DNA of 64,000 nt from Tolypothrix bouteillei VB521301. GTDB taxonomy: Bacteria > Cyanobacteriota > Cyanobacteriia > Cyanobacteriales > Nostocaceae. The notes beneath the pieces are model-generated. The model was given only the letters and a program-made list of their open reading frames with translations, had not been told where the DNA came from and ran no database searches. Positions 29,391 to 38,422 of this stretch are shown here, piece by piece. Within the stretch, counting starts at the first letter, position 1. The number at the start of each line of letters is the position of its first letter. The stretch spans positions 5,338,204-5,402,203 of the forward strand of contig NZ_JHEG04000001.1 of the NCBI RefSeq assembly GCF_000760695.4. The letters run 5' to 3'. Made by a program: the position numbers and the translations under genes.

Positions 29391-30839
29391 CTACTCCCTT
29401 TCATCTGGAGAAGAAACTTTAGCATCTGATGATCCAATTACAAGAGAATTGCTACCAGAACCGTCAAAAATTAAATTTTCTGTGTCGGCTGTTGTATGAG
29501 TTGGTTCTGGAAATACAAATCTTAACAGAGGTGGGGCTAAAAAGGTTGTCAGAATAACCATCATAATAATTGCTGCCTCTAAAGGTTTGGAGAGAACTCC
29601 GGTAGAGGAGCCAATACCAAGAAAAACCAATCCTACCTCACCTCTAGGGATCATTCCAACACCAATTGCCAAACGATTGATTTGAGGGATTCCAAAAACA
29701 CTTAATCCCGTGGCTACTTTCCCAAGAATTGCAACAGTAATCAGGAAAATTGCCATGACTAAGCCCTCGCGATTGGCAGGAATAGCTGGGTTTAGCACTC
29801 CCAAATCGGTTCTTGCGCCAACGGTGACAAAGAAAATAGGGACTAATAAGTCAGCAACAGGTATGACTTGTTTTTGCAGTTGGACGCGCTCGTCGGTCTC
29901 ATCTAAAACCAATCCAGCTGCAAAAGAACCTAAGATGGCTTCTAGCTGTATAACAGCCGCAAGGTATGCCATCACATAGGAAAAGGTGAATGCCGGTATA
30001 ACTAATTCACCACGAGTTTTTAACTTTTTAGCGATCGCGACAAAAGTGTTACTAAAAACTTTACCCAGGACAATCGATCCTACAAGGAAAGAGGTAGCGC
30101 TAATCAGCAAGTAAACAACTTTGCCTAAATCCACCATGCCTTCTTTAGCAAGGCTTGCGACCACTGCCAGAACAATAATTCCCAAGACGTCATCAATAAC
30201 AGCAGCACCCAAAATTATTTGTCCTTCTTTTGAATTGAGACGTCCCAATTCTGACAAGACTTTAGAAGTGATACCTATACTGGTAGCCGTGAGAGCCGCC
30301 CCAGCAAAAATTGCTGCTACAACTGGGATATTAAACAAAGCCATTAATCCTGCTGTACCAGCAGCAAAGGGTAAAACTACCCCCACAAATGCAACAACAG
30401 TAGCTTGTATCCCAACAGCCATCAAATCTTTGATGTTCGACTCCAAGCCAATTTCAAACAGAAGAACAATAACACCTAATTCTGAGAGTATGGTCAGAAC
30501 TTCAGACTGTGCTGCAAACACAGCATCAACTGCATCTGGATTCAGACCAGCGGTGGTTTGGAGGAAAGTCATAATGAGAGAGCCAGAACTGTTTGCTCCC
30601 CCTTCAGGAAACACCAAAAGATGTAGCCCTGAAACACCAACGACTACGCCAGCCACAAGTTCACCCAAGACAGGGGGTAAACCTATGCGGTTGGATAATT
30701 CTCCACCAACTTTACTGGCAAGATAGATAACAACTAAACTGAGCAGCACGGCTGCTAGAACCATTGAACTATCTGCTGCTTCTGTTGCCGTTGCTAACAG
30801 AGGTAATGGGAATGAGAAGGTTGTTAGGCTTAACTGCAT
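29391..30839 (-). CDS. Cation/proton antiporter (CPA2 type)
   Basis: A 482-residue protein with 12-13 hydrophobic helices. Typical CPA2 features are the first helices ending GLPPVLGELVAGVVVG, the GVIVLLFEIGLESN turn, the core helix ILGAAVIDDVLGIIVLAV with the paired Asp residues thought to bind the cation, and GMIPRGEVGLVFLGIG. Some cyanobacterial members of this type (NhaS3) are thylakoid Na+/H+ exchangers; the exact substrate here is not settled by sequence. A hydrophilic C-terminus of about 35 residues lacks a TrkA-N domain. It is monocistronic. Confidence 0.92.
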   Translation of the reverse strand: MQLSLTTFSFPLPLLATATEAADSSMVLAAVLLSLVVIYLASKVGGELSNRIGLPPVLGELVAGVVVGVSGLHLLVFPEGGANSSGSLIMTFLQTTAGLNPDAVDAVFAAQSEVLTILSELGVIVLLFEIGLESNIKDLMAVGIQATVVAFVGVVLPFAAGTAGLMALFNIPVVAAIFAGAALTATSIGITSKVLSELGRLNSKEGQIILGAAVIDDVLGIIVLAVVASLAKEGMVDLGKVVYLLISATSFLVGSIVLGKVFSNTFVAIAKKLKTRGELVIPAFTFSYVMAYLAAVIQLEAILGSFAAGLVLDETDERVQLQKQVIPVADLLVPIFFVTVGARTDLGVLNPAIPANREGLVMAIFLITVAILGKVATGLSVFGIPQINRLAIGVGMIPRGEVGLVFLGIGSSTGVLSKPLEAAIIMMVILTTFLAPPLLRFVFPEPTHTTADTENLIFDGSGSNSLVIGSSDAKVSSPDERE

Positions 30840-30904
30840 TGGTTACCAAAAAAAACCCTTCTCTTTAATTTACAAGTTTGTTGAGAGCAACTATCATTCA
30901 TGGG

Positions 30905-31336
30905 TTAAGAAAAGGACTGAATTAACCGATCGATCTCTGCTAATTGTAGAAGGCGTTGCCAGTAAAACTCTGATACAGGCACTACAGATAATCGAGGAAG
31001 CCTCAACAAATCAAAGTTTTCAAAGTGGCTATCTTGTTTTATTTGAGATAAAGTCACTGGCTGCTTGACTTTTTGCACTGCTTTTAACTGCACAACCACT
31101 CGTTTGGCATCATCTAACTTCGGATCGGGATAGGGCTGGCTCACAACTTCTGCGATACCCACAACCTGTCGCTCTTTACCTGTATGGTAAATCAATGCCA
31201 AGTCACCAATATTCATTGTACGTAGATGCTTGAGAGCTAAAGCGTTGCTCACGCCATCCCAAACTCCTTCGCCATCTTTTTCTAGATTGCTATAGGAGTA
31301 CTCTTCTGGTTCGGTTTTCAGCAACCAGTACGCCAT
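30905..31336 (-). CDS. EVE domain protein
   Basis: A 143-residue single EVE domain, a PUA-like fold that binds modified bases in nucleic acid. The family hallmark WLLKTEPEEYSYSNLEKDG..VWDGVSNALALKHLRTM, GDLALIYHTGKERQVVGIAEV and the pocket residues around PRLSVVPVSEFYW are all present. Bacterial EVE proteins are often linked to 5-methylcytosine or other modified-base recognition. Here it is not beside a restriction system, so it is likely a housekeeping member. ATG at 31336. Confidence 0.94.
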   Translation of the reverse strand: MAYWLLKTEPEEYSYSNLEKDGEGVWDGVSNALALKHLRTMNIGDLALIYHTGKERQVVGIAEVVSQPYPDPKLDDAKRVVVQLKAVQKVKQPVTLSQIKQDSHFENFDLLRLPRLSVVPVSEFYWQRLLQLAEIDRLIQSFS

Positions 31337-31485
31337 CTTTTAGTTTCCAAAAACGTAACTACACTACTGTTTGATTTTTTCAATGCCAGATTAACAACAT
31401 ATTCTAACTGCAAGAGCGTTGACTTCTTAAACAAGTCTAAAATCTTGACTAACTGAATTTTCTCTAAATTTTTGAGGAGTGGACA

Positions 31486-32235
31486 ATGAATACCATTACG
31501 TTTGGTTCTCGATTTCATTCAAGAAACCTCTGGAAAACTATACCCATAGCTTTGCTGTTATGTGTCAGTTTTGCCCAACCCACTTTGGCACAAGAGAAGC
31601 AAAGAATGCTGCGAACATTGACTGTTAGCGGTCGCGGTACGCAAGAGATTCCTACAACTCTATCTCAAATCACTTTAGGAGTGGAGGTGCAGGGGAAAAC
31701 CGCACAGGAAGTTCAAAAAGAAGCAGCTCGCAGATCGTCAGATGTAGTAGAACTCTTGAAAAGCCGAAAAGTCGAGAAATTACAAACCACAGGCATTAGT
31801 CTTAACCCAGTGTACAGCTACAACAATAACGTACAGCGTCTAACTGGGTATACAGCTACTAATACTGTCAGTTTTCGTTTGCCGACCGAACGTGCTGGCA
31901 CTTTATTGGATGAAGCTGTCAAAGCTGGGGCGACACAGATTAGTAGCATTAGTTTTATCGCCAGTGATGACGCGATCGCTATTGCCAGACAACAAGCCCT
32001 TAAAAAAGCGACCCAAGATGCACAACAGCAAGCGAGTGCTGTTTTGAGTGCGTTGGGATTTCAAGCCAAAGAAGTTGTTAGTATTGAAGTCAATGGGGCG
32101 GGTGTACCAACGCCACCACCAATACCGACAACGGAGCTAGCGGCAAGAGCAGTAGCTTTAAAAGATGCTTCCACTCCTGTAGTTGGCTCTGAGCAACAAG
32201 TGAAAGCATCTGTGACATTGCAAATTAGTTATTAA
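31486..32235 (+). CDS. SIMPL domain periplasmic protein (DUF541)
   Basis: A 249-residue exported protein. It has a signal peptide (about 1-35, cut after SFAQPTLAQ) with a GAGGAGTGGACA ribosome site before ATG, then a SIMPL domain: LTVSGRGTQEIPTTLSQITLGVEVQGKTAQEVQ, GISLNPVYSYNNN.RLTGYTATNTVSFRL, and a C-terminal EVVSIEVNGAGVP. The family is linked to outer membrane or oxidative stress functions in bacteria, but the molecular activity is unknown. It is convergent with ssb across inverted TAATGGC repeats. Confidence 0.92.
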   Translation: MNTITFGSRFHSRNLWKTIPIALLLCVSFAQPTLAQEKQRMLRTLTVSGRGTQEIPTTLSQITLGVEVQGKTAQEVQKEAARRSSDVVELLKSRKVEKLQTTGISLNPVYSYNNNVQRLTGYTATNTVSFRLPTERAGTLLDEAVKAGATQISSISFIASDDAIAIARQQALKKATQDAQQQASAVLSALGFQAKEVVSIEVNGAGVPTPPPIPTTELAARAVALKDASTPVVGSEQQVKASVTLQISY

Positions 32236-32312
32236 TGCTAATGGCTAACGGCTAAGGGCTAATGGTTAATGGAACAATTAGCTATTAGCCATTAGCTATT
32301 AGCCATTAGCCA
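32230..32312. repeat. Inverted pair of TAATGGC arrays between convergent genes
   Basis: GCTAATGGCTAACGGCTAAGGGCTAATGG at about 32235-32265 faces TTAGCTATTAGCCATTAGCTATTAGCCATTAGCC at 32278-32312, enabling a long stem in the gap between the SIMPL gene and ssb. Confidence 0.8.
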
Positions 32313-32668
32313 AAACTATCGGGATTGCTATCTATCCCGTCAGTTTCTACATCTTTCTTGGAACCGAGTAACTCTAGCCTGTCCACACGGATGATGGGTG
32401 AGGTTCGTTTGTTGCCGTTTTGGTCAACCCAAGAATCTAATCTGAGAGAACCTTTAACGGCAATTAAACTACCCTTTTTCACATAATCGGTGGCAACTCG
32501 TGCTTCGTTTCCCCAAAGTTCTAAGTTGAACCAATCGGGTTCATCACTTCTACTGGTGGGGCGTCTGACGGCTAGAGAAAATTGACACTTCATTTTCCCA
32601 GTCTCGAAACAAGTCAGCTTGGGGTCCATACCAGCGCGACCCACTAAAGTGACAACATTAACGCTCAT
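32306..32668 (-). CDS. ssb: Single-stranded DNA-binding protein
   Basis: A 120-residue OB-fold SSB: MSVNVVTLVGRAGMDPKLTCFETGKMKCQFSLAVRRPTS, DWFNLELWGNEARVATDYVKKGSLIAVKGSLRLDSWVDQNGNKRTSPIIRVDRLELL. The aromatic residues used in ssDNA stacking are partly present. The usual acidic DDDIPF tip is missing; the tail is short and ends DSNPDSFG. This short, tail-poor form is common among cyanobacteria. A ribosome site AAGGATAA precedes the ATG at 32668. Confidence 0.93.
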   Translation of the reverse strand: MSVNVVTLVGRAGMDPKLTCFETGKMKCQFSLAVRRPTSRSDEPDWFNLELWGNEARVATDYVKKGSLIAVKGSLRLDSWVDQNGNKRTSPIIRVDRLELLGSKKDVETDGIDSNPDSFG

Positions 32669-32796
32669 AAGAGTTATCCTTCAGTACTGATGTACTTGTT
32701 ACTTTTGACTTCCATAATAGCGAATTGTATTGCTAAAAAAGTAAAGTCAAATAAATAACAATTATAATTACTGAGATAACTGATAAGAAATATTCA

Positions 32797-32934
32797 GTGC
32801 AAACTACAAAAGCATACGGATACACATATGAAGCTAAAGAATATAAAACAGTAGAAGCATGGGGCTGGTTGAAGAATAAAAAAAAATATATGAAAAGATA
32901 TTCTGCTTTACTAGACTCAGGGCAAAAAACGTAA
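32797..32934 (+). CDS. Possible 45-codon small ORF upstream of mreB
   Basis: A GTG-initiated frame (open upstream to 32755) encoding VQTTKAYGYTYEAKEYKTVE followed by AWGWLKNKKKYMKRYSALLD and SGQKT. The aromatic and basic composition looks protein-like, with two Trp close together. It sits 68 bases before mreB on the same strand. The ribosome site is weak (AAGAAA) and the DNA is AT-rich, so the frame could be chance. No family recognised. Confidence 0.3.
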   Translation: MQTTKAYGYTYEAKEYKTVEAWGWLKNKKKYMKRYSALLDSGQKT

Positions 32935-33002
32935 TAGAATCCAGCACGATTCTCTCTTACGGTTGTAGTAAAAAGTATTGGAATTAGGGGGCGTAGAGAC
33001 GC

Positions 33003-34046
33003 GTGGGTCTTTTTAGTAAATTTTCCTTATCGCGGGATATGGGTATCGATCTCGGTACTGCCAACACCCTCGTATATGTATCAGGTAAAGGGATTGTTCT
33101 TCAAGAACCTTCTGTAGTCGCGATCGATCAAAACGAAAAAGTCGCCCTAGCAGTAGGAGAAGAAGCAAAAAAAATGCTCGGTCGGACACCAGGGAATGTT
33201 ATTGCCTTGCGTCCTTTACGGGATGGTGTAATTGCTGACTTTGACACGGCTGAGCTGATGTTAAAAAGCTTTATTCAGCGAGTCAACGAAGGTAAATCCT
33301 TAGTCTTACCTCGTATAGTCATCGGTATTCCTAGTGGAGTCACAGGAGTAGAAAGACGAGCTGTTATGGACGCTGCTACTCAAGCAGGCGCACGAGAAGT
33401 TTACCTCATTGATGAGCCTGTGGCTGCAGCTATTGGAGCTGGGCTCCCTGTAGCAGAGCCAACTGGCAATATGATTATTGATATTGGTGGTGGGACAACA
33501 GAAGTCGCAGTCCTCAGTCTTCAAGGTACGGTACTTTCCGAATCAGTACGCATCGCTGGAGATGAACTGACGGAAGCAATCATGCAGTATATGAAGAAAG
33601 TTCATAACTTAGTGATTGGAGAACGAACTGCAGAAGACATAAAAATTCGCATTGGCTCGGCGTACCCCACTCACGATGATGATGACTCCATTATGGAAGT
33701 CAGAGGCTTGCACTTGCTTTCTGGTTTACCGCGAACCGTGACTATTAAAGGACCGGAAATTCGTGAAAGTATGTCTGAACCACTCTCAGTCATTATAGAA
33801 GCGGTGAAGCGAACTCTAGAACGGACACCTCCCGAATTAGCGGCAGATATTATCGACCGAGGGATTATGCTTGCTGGAGGAGGTGCTTTGCTGAAGGGAT
33901 TGGATACCCTAATTAGTCATGAGACGGGTATAGTTACACACGTTGCTGCCGATCCATTAAGCTGTGTTGTGTTAGGAACAGGACGAGTGCTAGAAAACTT
34001 CAAACAATTGGAACGTGTGTTTAGTGGACGTTCTCGAAATATGTAA
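33003..34046 (+). CDS. mreB: MreB, actin-like shape determinant
   Basis: A 347-residue actin-fold ATPase that organises lateral peptidoglycan synthesis. It shows the phosphate 1 loop MGIDLGTANTLVYV, YLIDEPVAAAIGAGLPV, the phosphate 2 motif MIIDIGGGTTEVAVLSL and the adenosine motif GIMLAGGGALLKGLD. A GTG start at 33003 fits the conserved MGLFSKFSLSRDMGIDLG N-terminus, with an amphipathic membrane-binding end. mreC (34136) and mreD (34951) follow on the same strand, an mreBCD operon. Confidence 0.97.
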   Translation: MGLFSKFSLSRDMGIDLGTANTLVYVSGKGIVLQEPSVVAIDQNEKVALAVGEEAKKMLGRTPGNVIALRPLRDGVIADFDTAELMLKSFIQRVNEGKSLVLPRIVIGIPSGVTGVERRAVMDAATQAGAREVYLIDEPVAAAIGAGLPVAEPTGNMIIDIGGGTTEVAVLSLQGTVLSESVRIAGDELTEAIMQYMKKVHNLVIGERTAEDIKIRIGSAYPTHDDDDSIMEVRGLHLLSGLPRTVTIKGPEIRESMSEPLSVIIEAVKRTLERTPPELAADIIDRGIMLAGGGALLKGLDTLISHETGIVTHVAADPLSCVVLGTGRVLENFKQLERVFSGRSRNM

Positions 34047-34135
34047 AATCAAGGATTTTCAGATATGGAGTTCTGTATTTATTATAGATATAGAATTCTA
34101 TATCTTATGTAAAGTTACGGCTAAAGAAGGTTATT

Positions 34136-34948
34136 ATGTTTACAGCACGTCGCTGGTGGGAGCGTAGAGGATTACAAATAGGTCTGTTAGGTATAGTCAT
34201 CAGTGGTGCGTGGGTATTGAGACAAACCCAAGGTGCGCTCCTTATTGAAGTTTACGAGGGTATTACTCGCCCATTCCAAATGATGCAAACAGCATCCCCC
34301 CCAGAGGAACGTTTGGGAGACAGCCCTCGGGTATTAGAACTTCAAACCCGCATACAAGATTTAGAAAATCAAAATCAAAAATTAAAACAATTATTGAGCT
34401 ATGTAGAAAAGCAGCCCCTATCAGCACGCCCAATTCCAGCCAGAGTTGTCGGGCGAGGTGCTGATAATTGGTGGCAGCAAGTTACCCTCAATCGCGGTGC
34501 GATCGCGGGAATTAAAGAAGGTTATGTTGTTAAAGCTGATGGCGGGTTAGTAGGTCTAGTAGAAAGTGTAACTCCCAATACCAGCCGCGTGCTGCTGATT
34601 AGCGATCTTAAGAGCCAAGTTGGGGTTACCGTTACCCGTACCGGTGCCAAAGGTGTATTGCGCGGCGACGCTTCGGCAGAAGCAGTGTTAGAGTTTTATG
34701 AAAAAGTGCCAAACGTCAAACCTGGAGATTTGGTTGCTACATCTACATACAGCCAAAAATTTCCCTCAGGTTTAGCTGTGGGCAAGGTGAAGTCGCTAGA
34801 TTTGAAAAAACTCCCAGCATCAGTGGCCAAAGTGGAACTTTTCCCTCCAATACGTTCCTTAGATTGGGTAGCAGTCTACCCCAAGCCTGAAAACGTAGAG
34901 CCAGAAAAACCCACTTCAGAAAATACACAGTTAGAAAAATCTAATTAA
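34136..34948 (+). CDS. mreC: MreC
   Basis: A 270-residue bitopic protein: one N-terminal helix (LQIGLLGIVISGAWVLRQ), a coiled coil (about residues 60-92, PRVLELQTRIQDLENQNQKLKQLLSYVEKQ), then the beta-rich MreC core (ARVVGRGADNWWQQVTLNRGAIAGIKEGYVV, GLVGLVESVTPNTSRVLLI, LEFYEKVPNVKPGDLVATSTYSQKFPSGLAVGKV). It links MreB to periplasmic wall enzymes. Length and order are normal, with a short Glu/Pro-rich C-terminal tail. It ends 2 bases before mreD. Confidence 0.96.
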   Translation: MFTARRWWERRGLQIGLLGIVISGAWVLRQTQGALLIEVYEGITRPFQMMQTASPPEERLGDSPRVLELQTRIQDLENQNQKLKQLLSYVEKQPLSARPIPARVVGRGADNWWQQVTLNRGAIAGIKEGYVVKADGGLVGLVESVTPNTSRVLLISDLKSQVGVTVTRTGAKGVLRGDASAEAVLEFYEKVPNVKPGDLVATSTYSQKFPSGLAVGKVKSLDLKKLPASVAKVELFPPIRSLDWVAVYPKPENVEPEKPTSENTQLEKSN

Positions 34949-34950
34949 AG

Positions 34951-35568
34951 ATGCAATTTATACAACTTAATGGTAGCAAGCAGAAAAAACCAAAACCAAA
35001 AAAGCGACAATCCAGAGTAAAGATTAGCCCCTTGTCTCGCTGGAATCCCTTTCTACGCCAAGTGATTGATTGGGGAATTACAGCCGGATCTGCCTTCTTA
35101 TGCTTAATGATCCTTCCTACCCGTTTTCCGGGTATGGAATTGTTAGGTATTGGACCAAATTGGACCGTGATTTGGGTAGTAGCCTGGAGTGTAAAGCGTA
35201 CAACCTTTCAAGGAATCTGTGCTGGGATAATTTTAGGGTTTCTACAAGACGCTATGACTTCACCAGACCCAACTCACGCTATAAGTTTGGGAATTGTGGG
35301 GGGGCTTACGGGAATGCTTCAAAAACAACGTTTTATTCAAGAAGATTTTATTTCTATTGCCTTAATTGTATTTGGTATGGCAGTTCTTGCAGAAACAATT
35401 TTTGCGTCCCAGTTGACTTTAATGGGTAACGCAGTTGCGGCAGATATCTGGGCCTATTTCCAGAAAGTTGCCCTTGCTTCTGCTATTCTCAGTAGTCTGT
35501 GGGCACCTGTTGTTTATTTTCCTTTGAATCGCTGGTGGCAAAACTTCAAGCTGGCAGAACAGTCTTGA
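34951..35568 (+). CDS. mreD: MreD
   Basis: A 205-residue integral membrane protein with a basic N-terminal stretch (KQKKPKPKKRQSRVK) and about five or six helices, including VIDWGITAGSAFLCLMILP and GICAGIILGFLQDAMTSPDPTHAISLGIVGGLTGML, the latter containing the MreD-typical 'GLLxDxxxxxxxGxxxl' arrangement. Completes mreBCD, 2 bases after the mreC stop. MreD families vary much in sequence; identity rests on operon position plus topology. Confidence 0.93.
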   Translation: MQFIQLNGSKQKKPKPKKRQSRVKISPLSRWNPFLRQVIDWGITAGSAFLCLMILPTRFPGMELLGIGPNWTVIWVVAWSVKRTTFQGICAGIILGFLQDAMTSPDPTHAISLGIVGGLTGMLQKQRFIQEDFISIALIVFGMAVLAETIFASQLTLMGNAVAADIWAYFQKVALASAILSSLWAPVVYFPLNRWWQNFKLAEQS

Positions 35569-35679
35569 AAATGGTTAATTTTTGGTGGTTAGTAGCGATC
35601 TCATAACAACTAACGACTAATAACTAACCAATAGCGGAGTGTGAGTGTTTTGAGTATATATGCTCAAATAGGAGTGAAG

Positions 35680-35722
35680 CGCTATCAGAAACCCGGTTTC
35701 TTTAAGAAGCCGGGTTTCTGTT
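35680..35722. terminator. AGAAACCCGG hairpin after mreD
   Basis: AGAAACCCGG and CCGGGTTTCT surround a TTTCTTTAAGAAG loop at about 35689-35721, a perfect inverted repeat. This is the dispersed AGAAACCCGGTTTCT element common in filamentous cyanobacteria. It is placed between mreD and ribD and could stop transcription. Confidence 0.7.
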
Positions 35723-35825
35723 TGTCGATCGCCAAGAGTGATTTCCTGAAGTCGCCTGCACCACTAACTTTTTCTATGGCTCTAAGGTAACCTGTTGGAA
35801 TGGAATTGTTATAAAGTTATTAGGT

Positions 35826-37016
35826 ATGAATAACTCCCCATTGCTTCCCCAACAGGACACTTTATATGTTAATGAAGCTCAAGTCTTGTCAGAACTTGGA
35901 AAAAATTCACAGGTGGTGCCAATCGCCGGAACTGATTTTGACCGGGCTATGATGCAGCGGTGTTTGGAATTAGCTCGCCGTGCTGTAGGACGAACTTCTC
36001 CAAACCCCATGGTAGGAGCAGTTATTGTTAAAGATGGGAAGATTGTGGGGGAAGGATTTCATCCCCGTGCTGGTGAACCCCATGCAGAAGTTTTTGCTTT
36101 AAAAGCAGCTGGTGCTGATGCTCGTGGTGCGACTATTTACGTCAGTCTTGAACCGTGCAATCACTACGGACGGACTCCCCCGTGCTCGGAAGCGTTGGTT
36201 GCTGCTGGGGTGTCTAAAGTAGTGGTGGGTATGGTCGATCCCAACCCACTTGTAGCAGGCGGTGGTATTGCTCGCTTGCGTGCTGCAGGTATAGAAGTTG
36301 TGGTCGGAGTTGAGGAGGAAGCTTGTAAGAAACTGAATGAGGGATTTGTCCATCGCATTCTCTACAAACGACCTTTTGGGATTTTGAAATATGCTATGAC
36401 CTTAGACGGTAAAATCGCCACTTCTACCGGTCACAGTGCTTGGATCACAAATGAAGCCGCTCGCCATCAAGTTCATCAAGTAAGATCGGCTTGCGATGCA
36501 GTCATTGTTGGTGGCAATACAGTTAGACACGACAACCCCCATCTCACCAGCCACCAAGAAGGAGCGCACAATCCTCTGCGTATTGTGATGAGTCGCAGTC
36601 TTGAATTACCTGAAAAAGCTCATTTGTGGCAAACTTCAGAAGCTCCCACTTTGGTTTTAACAGAACAGGGCGCTAACCCTGGCTTTCAAGAACTGTTACG
36701 TAAGCTTGGGGTGGAAGTGGTGGAATTAACACCACTCACACCTACTCGGGCAATGGCTTACTTGTACGAACGGGGTTTTTGCAGCGTCCTTTGGGAGTGC
36801 GGCGGTGTCTTGGCTGCTAGTGCGATCGCCCAAGGAGCCGTGCAAAAAGTTCTTGCCTTTATTGCTCCTAAAATCATCGGTGGGGACAGTGCCCCTACAC
36901 CTGTGGGCGATCTTGGTTTTAACACCATGACCGAAGCGTTGTCTTTAGAACGTGTAGAGATGCGAGTTGTCGGTTCTGATTGTGTAGTGGAGGGTTATTT
37001 GCCTACTCGTCATTAG
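35826..37016 (+). CDS. ribD: RibD, riboflavin deaminase/reductase
   Basis: A bifunctional 396-residue enzyme for steps two and three of riboflavin synthesis. The N-terminal zinc deaminase (about 35-180) has RAGEPHAEVFAL and LEPCNHYGRTPPC (zinc His and Cys residues). The C-terminal NADPH reductase (about 185-396) has FGILKYAMTLDGKIATSTGHSAWIT, DAVIVGGNTVRHDNP and ECGGVLAASAIAQG. The first 40 residues precede the conserved domain and might be over-extended; an inner ATG (MMQRCLELARRAVG) is possible. Confidence 0.96.
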   Translation: MNNSPLLPQQDTLYVNEAQVLSELGKNSQVVPIAGTDFDRAMMQRCLELARRAVGRTSPNPMVGAVIVKDGKIVGEGFHPRAGEPHAEVFALKAAGADARGATIYVSLEPCNHYGRTPPCSEALVAAGVSKVVVGMVDPNPLVAGGGIARLRAAGIEVVVGVEEEACKKLNEGFVHRILYKRPFGILKYAMTLDGKIATSTGHSAWITNEAARHQVHQVRSACDAVIVGGNTVRHDNPHLTSHQEGAHNPLRIVMSRSLELPEKAHLWQTSEAPTLVLTEQGANPGFQELLRKLGVEVVELTPLTPTRAMAYLYERGFCSVLWECGGVLAASAIAQGAVQKVLAFIAPKIIGGDSAPTPVGDLGFNTMTEALSLERVEMRVVGSDCVVEGYLPTRH

Positions 37017-37067
37017 CGATCGCTCATCGAGCGTTTGTCATGAACCATAACTTTTGACAGTTGACTT

Positions 37068-37286
37068 TTAAGAGTACTGACGTTCTTGAGCCATATCCCG
37101 AATCAAGGTTAAACGAGATTTGATATAGTCGCTCAAAAAATCGGTTTCATGATGGTCTAATAGAGCCTGGGTCTTGGTTTGCTTTACTAACCATTGCACT
37201 AAGGTGGCATCATCGAGTTGTAAAAGCGTCTTGGTTTGGGCAGTTTCTACTACCGACCAAAGCTGACGCATAATCATAGGAGTCAT
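37068..37286 (-). CDS. Small conserved cyanobacterial protein
   Basis: A 72-residue protein (ATG at 37286 or 37274): MRQLWSVVETAQTKTLLQLDDATLVQWLVKQ..LLDHHETDFLSDYIKSRLTLIRDMAQ. It is helix-rich and acidic to neutral, with no membrane segment. I recall cyanobacterial proteins of this type, containing 'RQLWSVVE' and 'SRLTLIRD', but no known function. It is convergent with ribD across about 50 bases. Confidence 0.65.
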   Translation of the reverse strand: MTPMIMRQLWSVVETAQTKTLLQLDDATLVQWLVKQTKTQALLDHHETDFLSDYIKSRLTLIRDMAQERQYS

Positions 37287-37546
37287 TCGACCTCCATTTA
37301 AACATTAGCCTAGCTGTTTTCAGAATACACAATTCCGGCGATGGCTTCCGGTATGAATGTACAACATGACACAAGTGTTATTGAAAATTTAATATATCGA
37401 GTTATAAGTTGATAATGGTTAATAATATAGAATTTTCATAAATATTTTAGCCAGTATCAGAGAAAAAATAATTTTTTTGGATAACTCTAAATTATATCGC
37501 TTTTAGCGTTAATAAAACAGCTACTAAGGGTGCAAAAAGATAATAT

Positions 37547-37876
37547 ATGGTCGCAGTTGTTGTCATCATTAATATACTCATATCTCTGATACTTTTTTAC
37601 GTGGCTTGGCGGGTTTGGCTGCTGAAACAGCGACTCGCAAATATTGCGGATATTTTAAGTGCTGCACAACGCAGTACTCATGCTGTATTACACAAAGCCC
37701 CTACAGCAATTTACGTAGGTCAGAGAAATATCCATAACTTGCGTCAAGGAAACCAGCCAAAACAATTACAAATTCAACGGGTGAGGCAAATTTTTAGCCT
37801 ACTTGCTTTCGGGCAGAAAATTGGACATCGTTACTTTTTTAAACTCAAACCAATAACACTGAAAAAGAAAATTTGA
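37547..37876 (+). CDS. Single-helix membrane protein, conserved hypothetical
   Basis: A 109-residue product with one N-terminal helix (VAVVVIINILISLILFYVAWRVWLL) followed by a basic amphipathic part (KQRLANIADILSAAQRSTHAVLHKAPTAIYVGQRNIHNLRQ) and a Lys-rich end. Same direction as the YtxH-like and DUF948-like genes, which also have a single N-terminal helix, so they may act together at the membrane. Function unknown. Confidence 0.72.
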   Translation: MVAVVVIINILISLILFYVAWRVWLLKQRLANIADILSAAQRSTHAVLHKAPTAIYVGQRNIHNLRQGNQPKQLQIQRVRQIFSLLAFGQKIGHRYFFKLKPITLKKKI

Positions 37877-38060
37877 AAATCTAGCATTTTCAGATTCTGG
37901 AAATTTCAGTAAAATTATCACTATAGATAGTTACTTAAAGAACACAAAGCTAGTAATAGCAACTTTTTAGTTTCAGGGATTGTCAACGTAAATATTAAAG
38001 TTGGGAATTCGCAAAGTGTGGAAACCCACATAGAATGTGTATAAGGAGAAAAAAAAGAAA

Positions 38061-38408
38061 ATGTCTAACAACCGTTCAGGATTATTTATCGGTGGATTAA
38101 TGTTAGGATCTGCCATTGGTACCCTAACCGGATTACTCTTGGCTCCCCGCACAGGGCGCGAAACGCGTCAATTATTAAAAAAATCTGCCAGTGCTCTACC
38201 AGAATTAGCAGAAGATATCTCAACGAGTGTTCAGATGCAAGCAGACCGCCTATCTGCAAGCGCACGTACCAATTGGGATGAAACACTAGATCGATTGCGA
38301 GATGCGCTTGCAGCTGGTATAGATGCCAGTCAGAGGGAAAGCCAAGTCTTAAAGCGGCAAAACACAGAGCAAAACTCAGATCCTGTTACACAACACTTAG
38401 ATAGCTAG
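38061..38408 (+). CDS. YtxH domain protein
   Basis: A 115-residue protein from the ATG at 38061, with an AAGGAG ribosome site. It has the YtxH pattern: SGLFIGGLMLGSAIGTLTGLLLAPRTGRETRQLLK, a glycine-rich membrane helix ending in the LLAPRTGRETR motif, then a helical amphipathic tail. Members are membrane or stress-associated proteins of unknown activity. A DUF948-like gene follows 14 bases later. Confidence 0.88.
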   Translation: MSNNRSGLFIGGLMLGSAIGTLTGLLLAPRTGRETRQLLKKSASALPELAEDISTSVQMQADRLSASARTNWDETLDRLRDALAAGIDASQRESQVLKRQNTEQNSDPVTQHLDS

Positions 38409-38422
38409 TAAACGATACCAAA

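Noticed and set aside
30121..30726. 201-codon plus-strand frame
   Set aside because: Antisense to the antiporter gene, rich in Pro/Thr/Ala from codon shadowing of hydrophobic helices.
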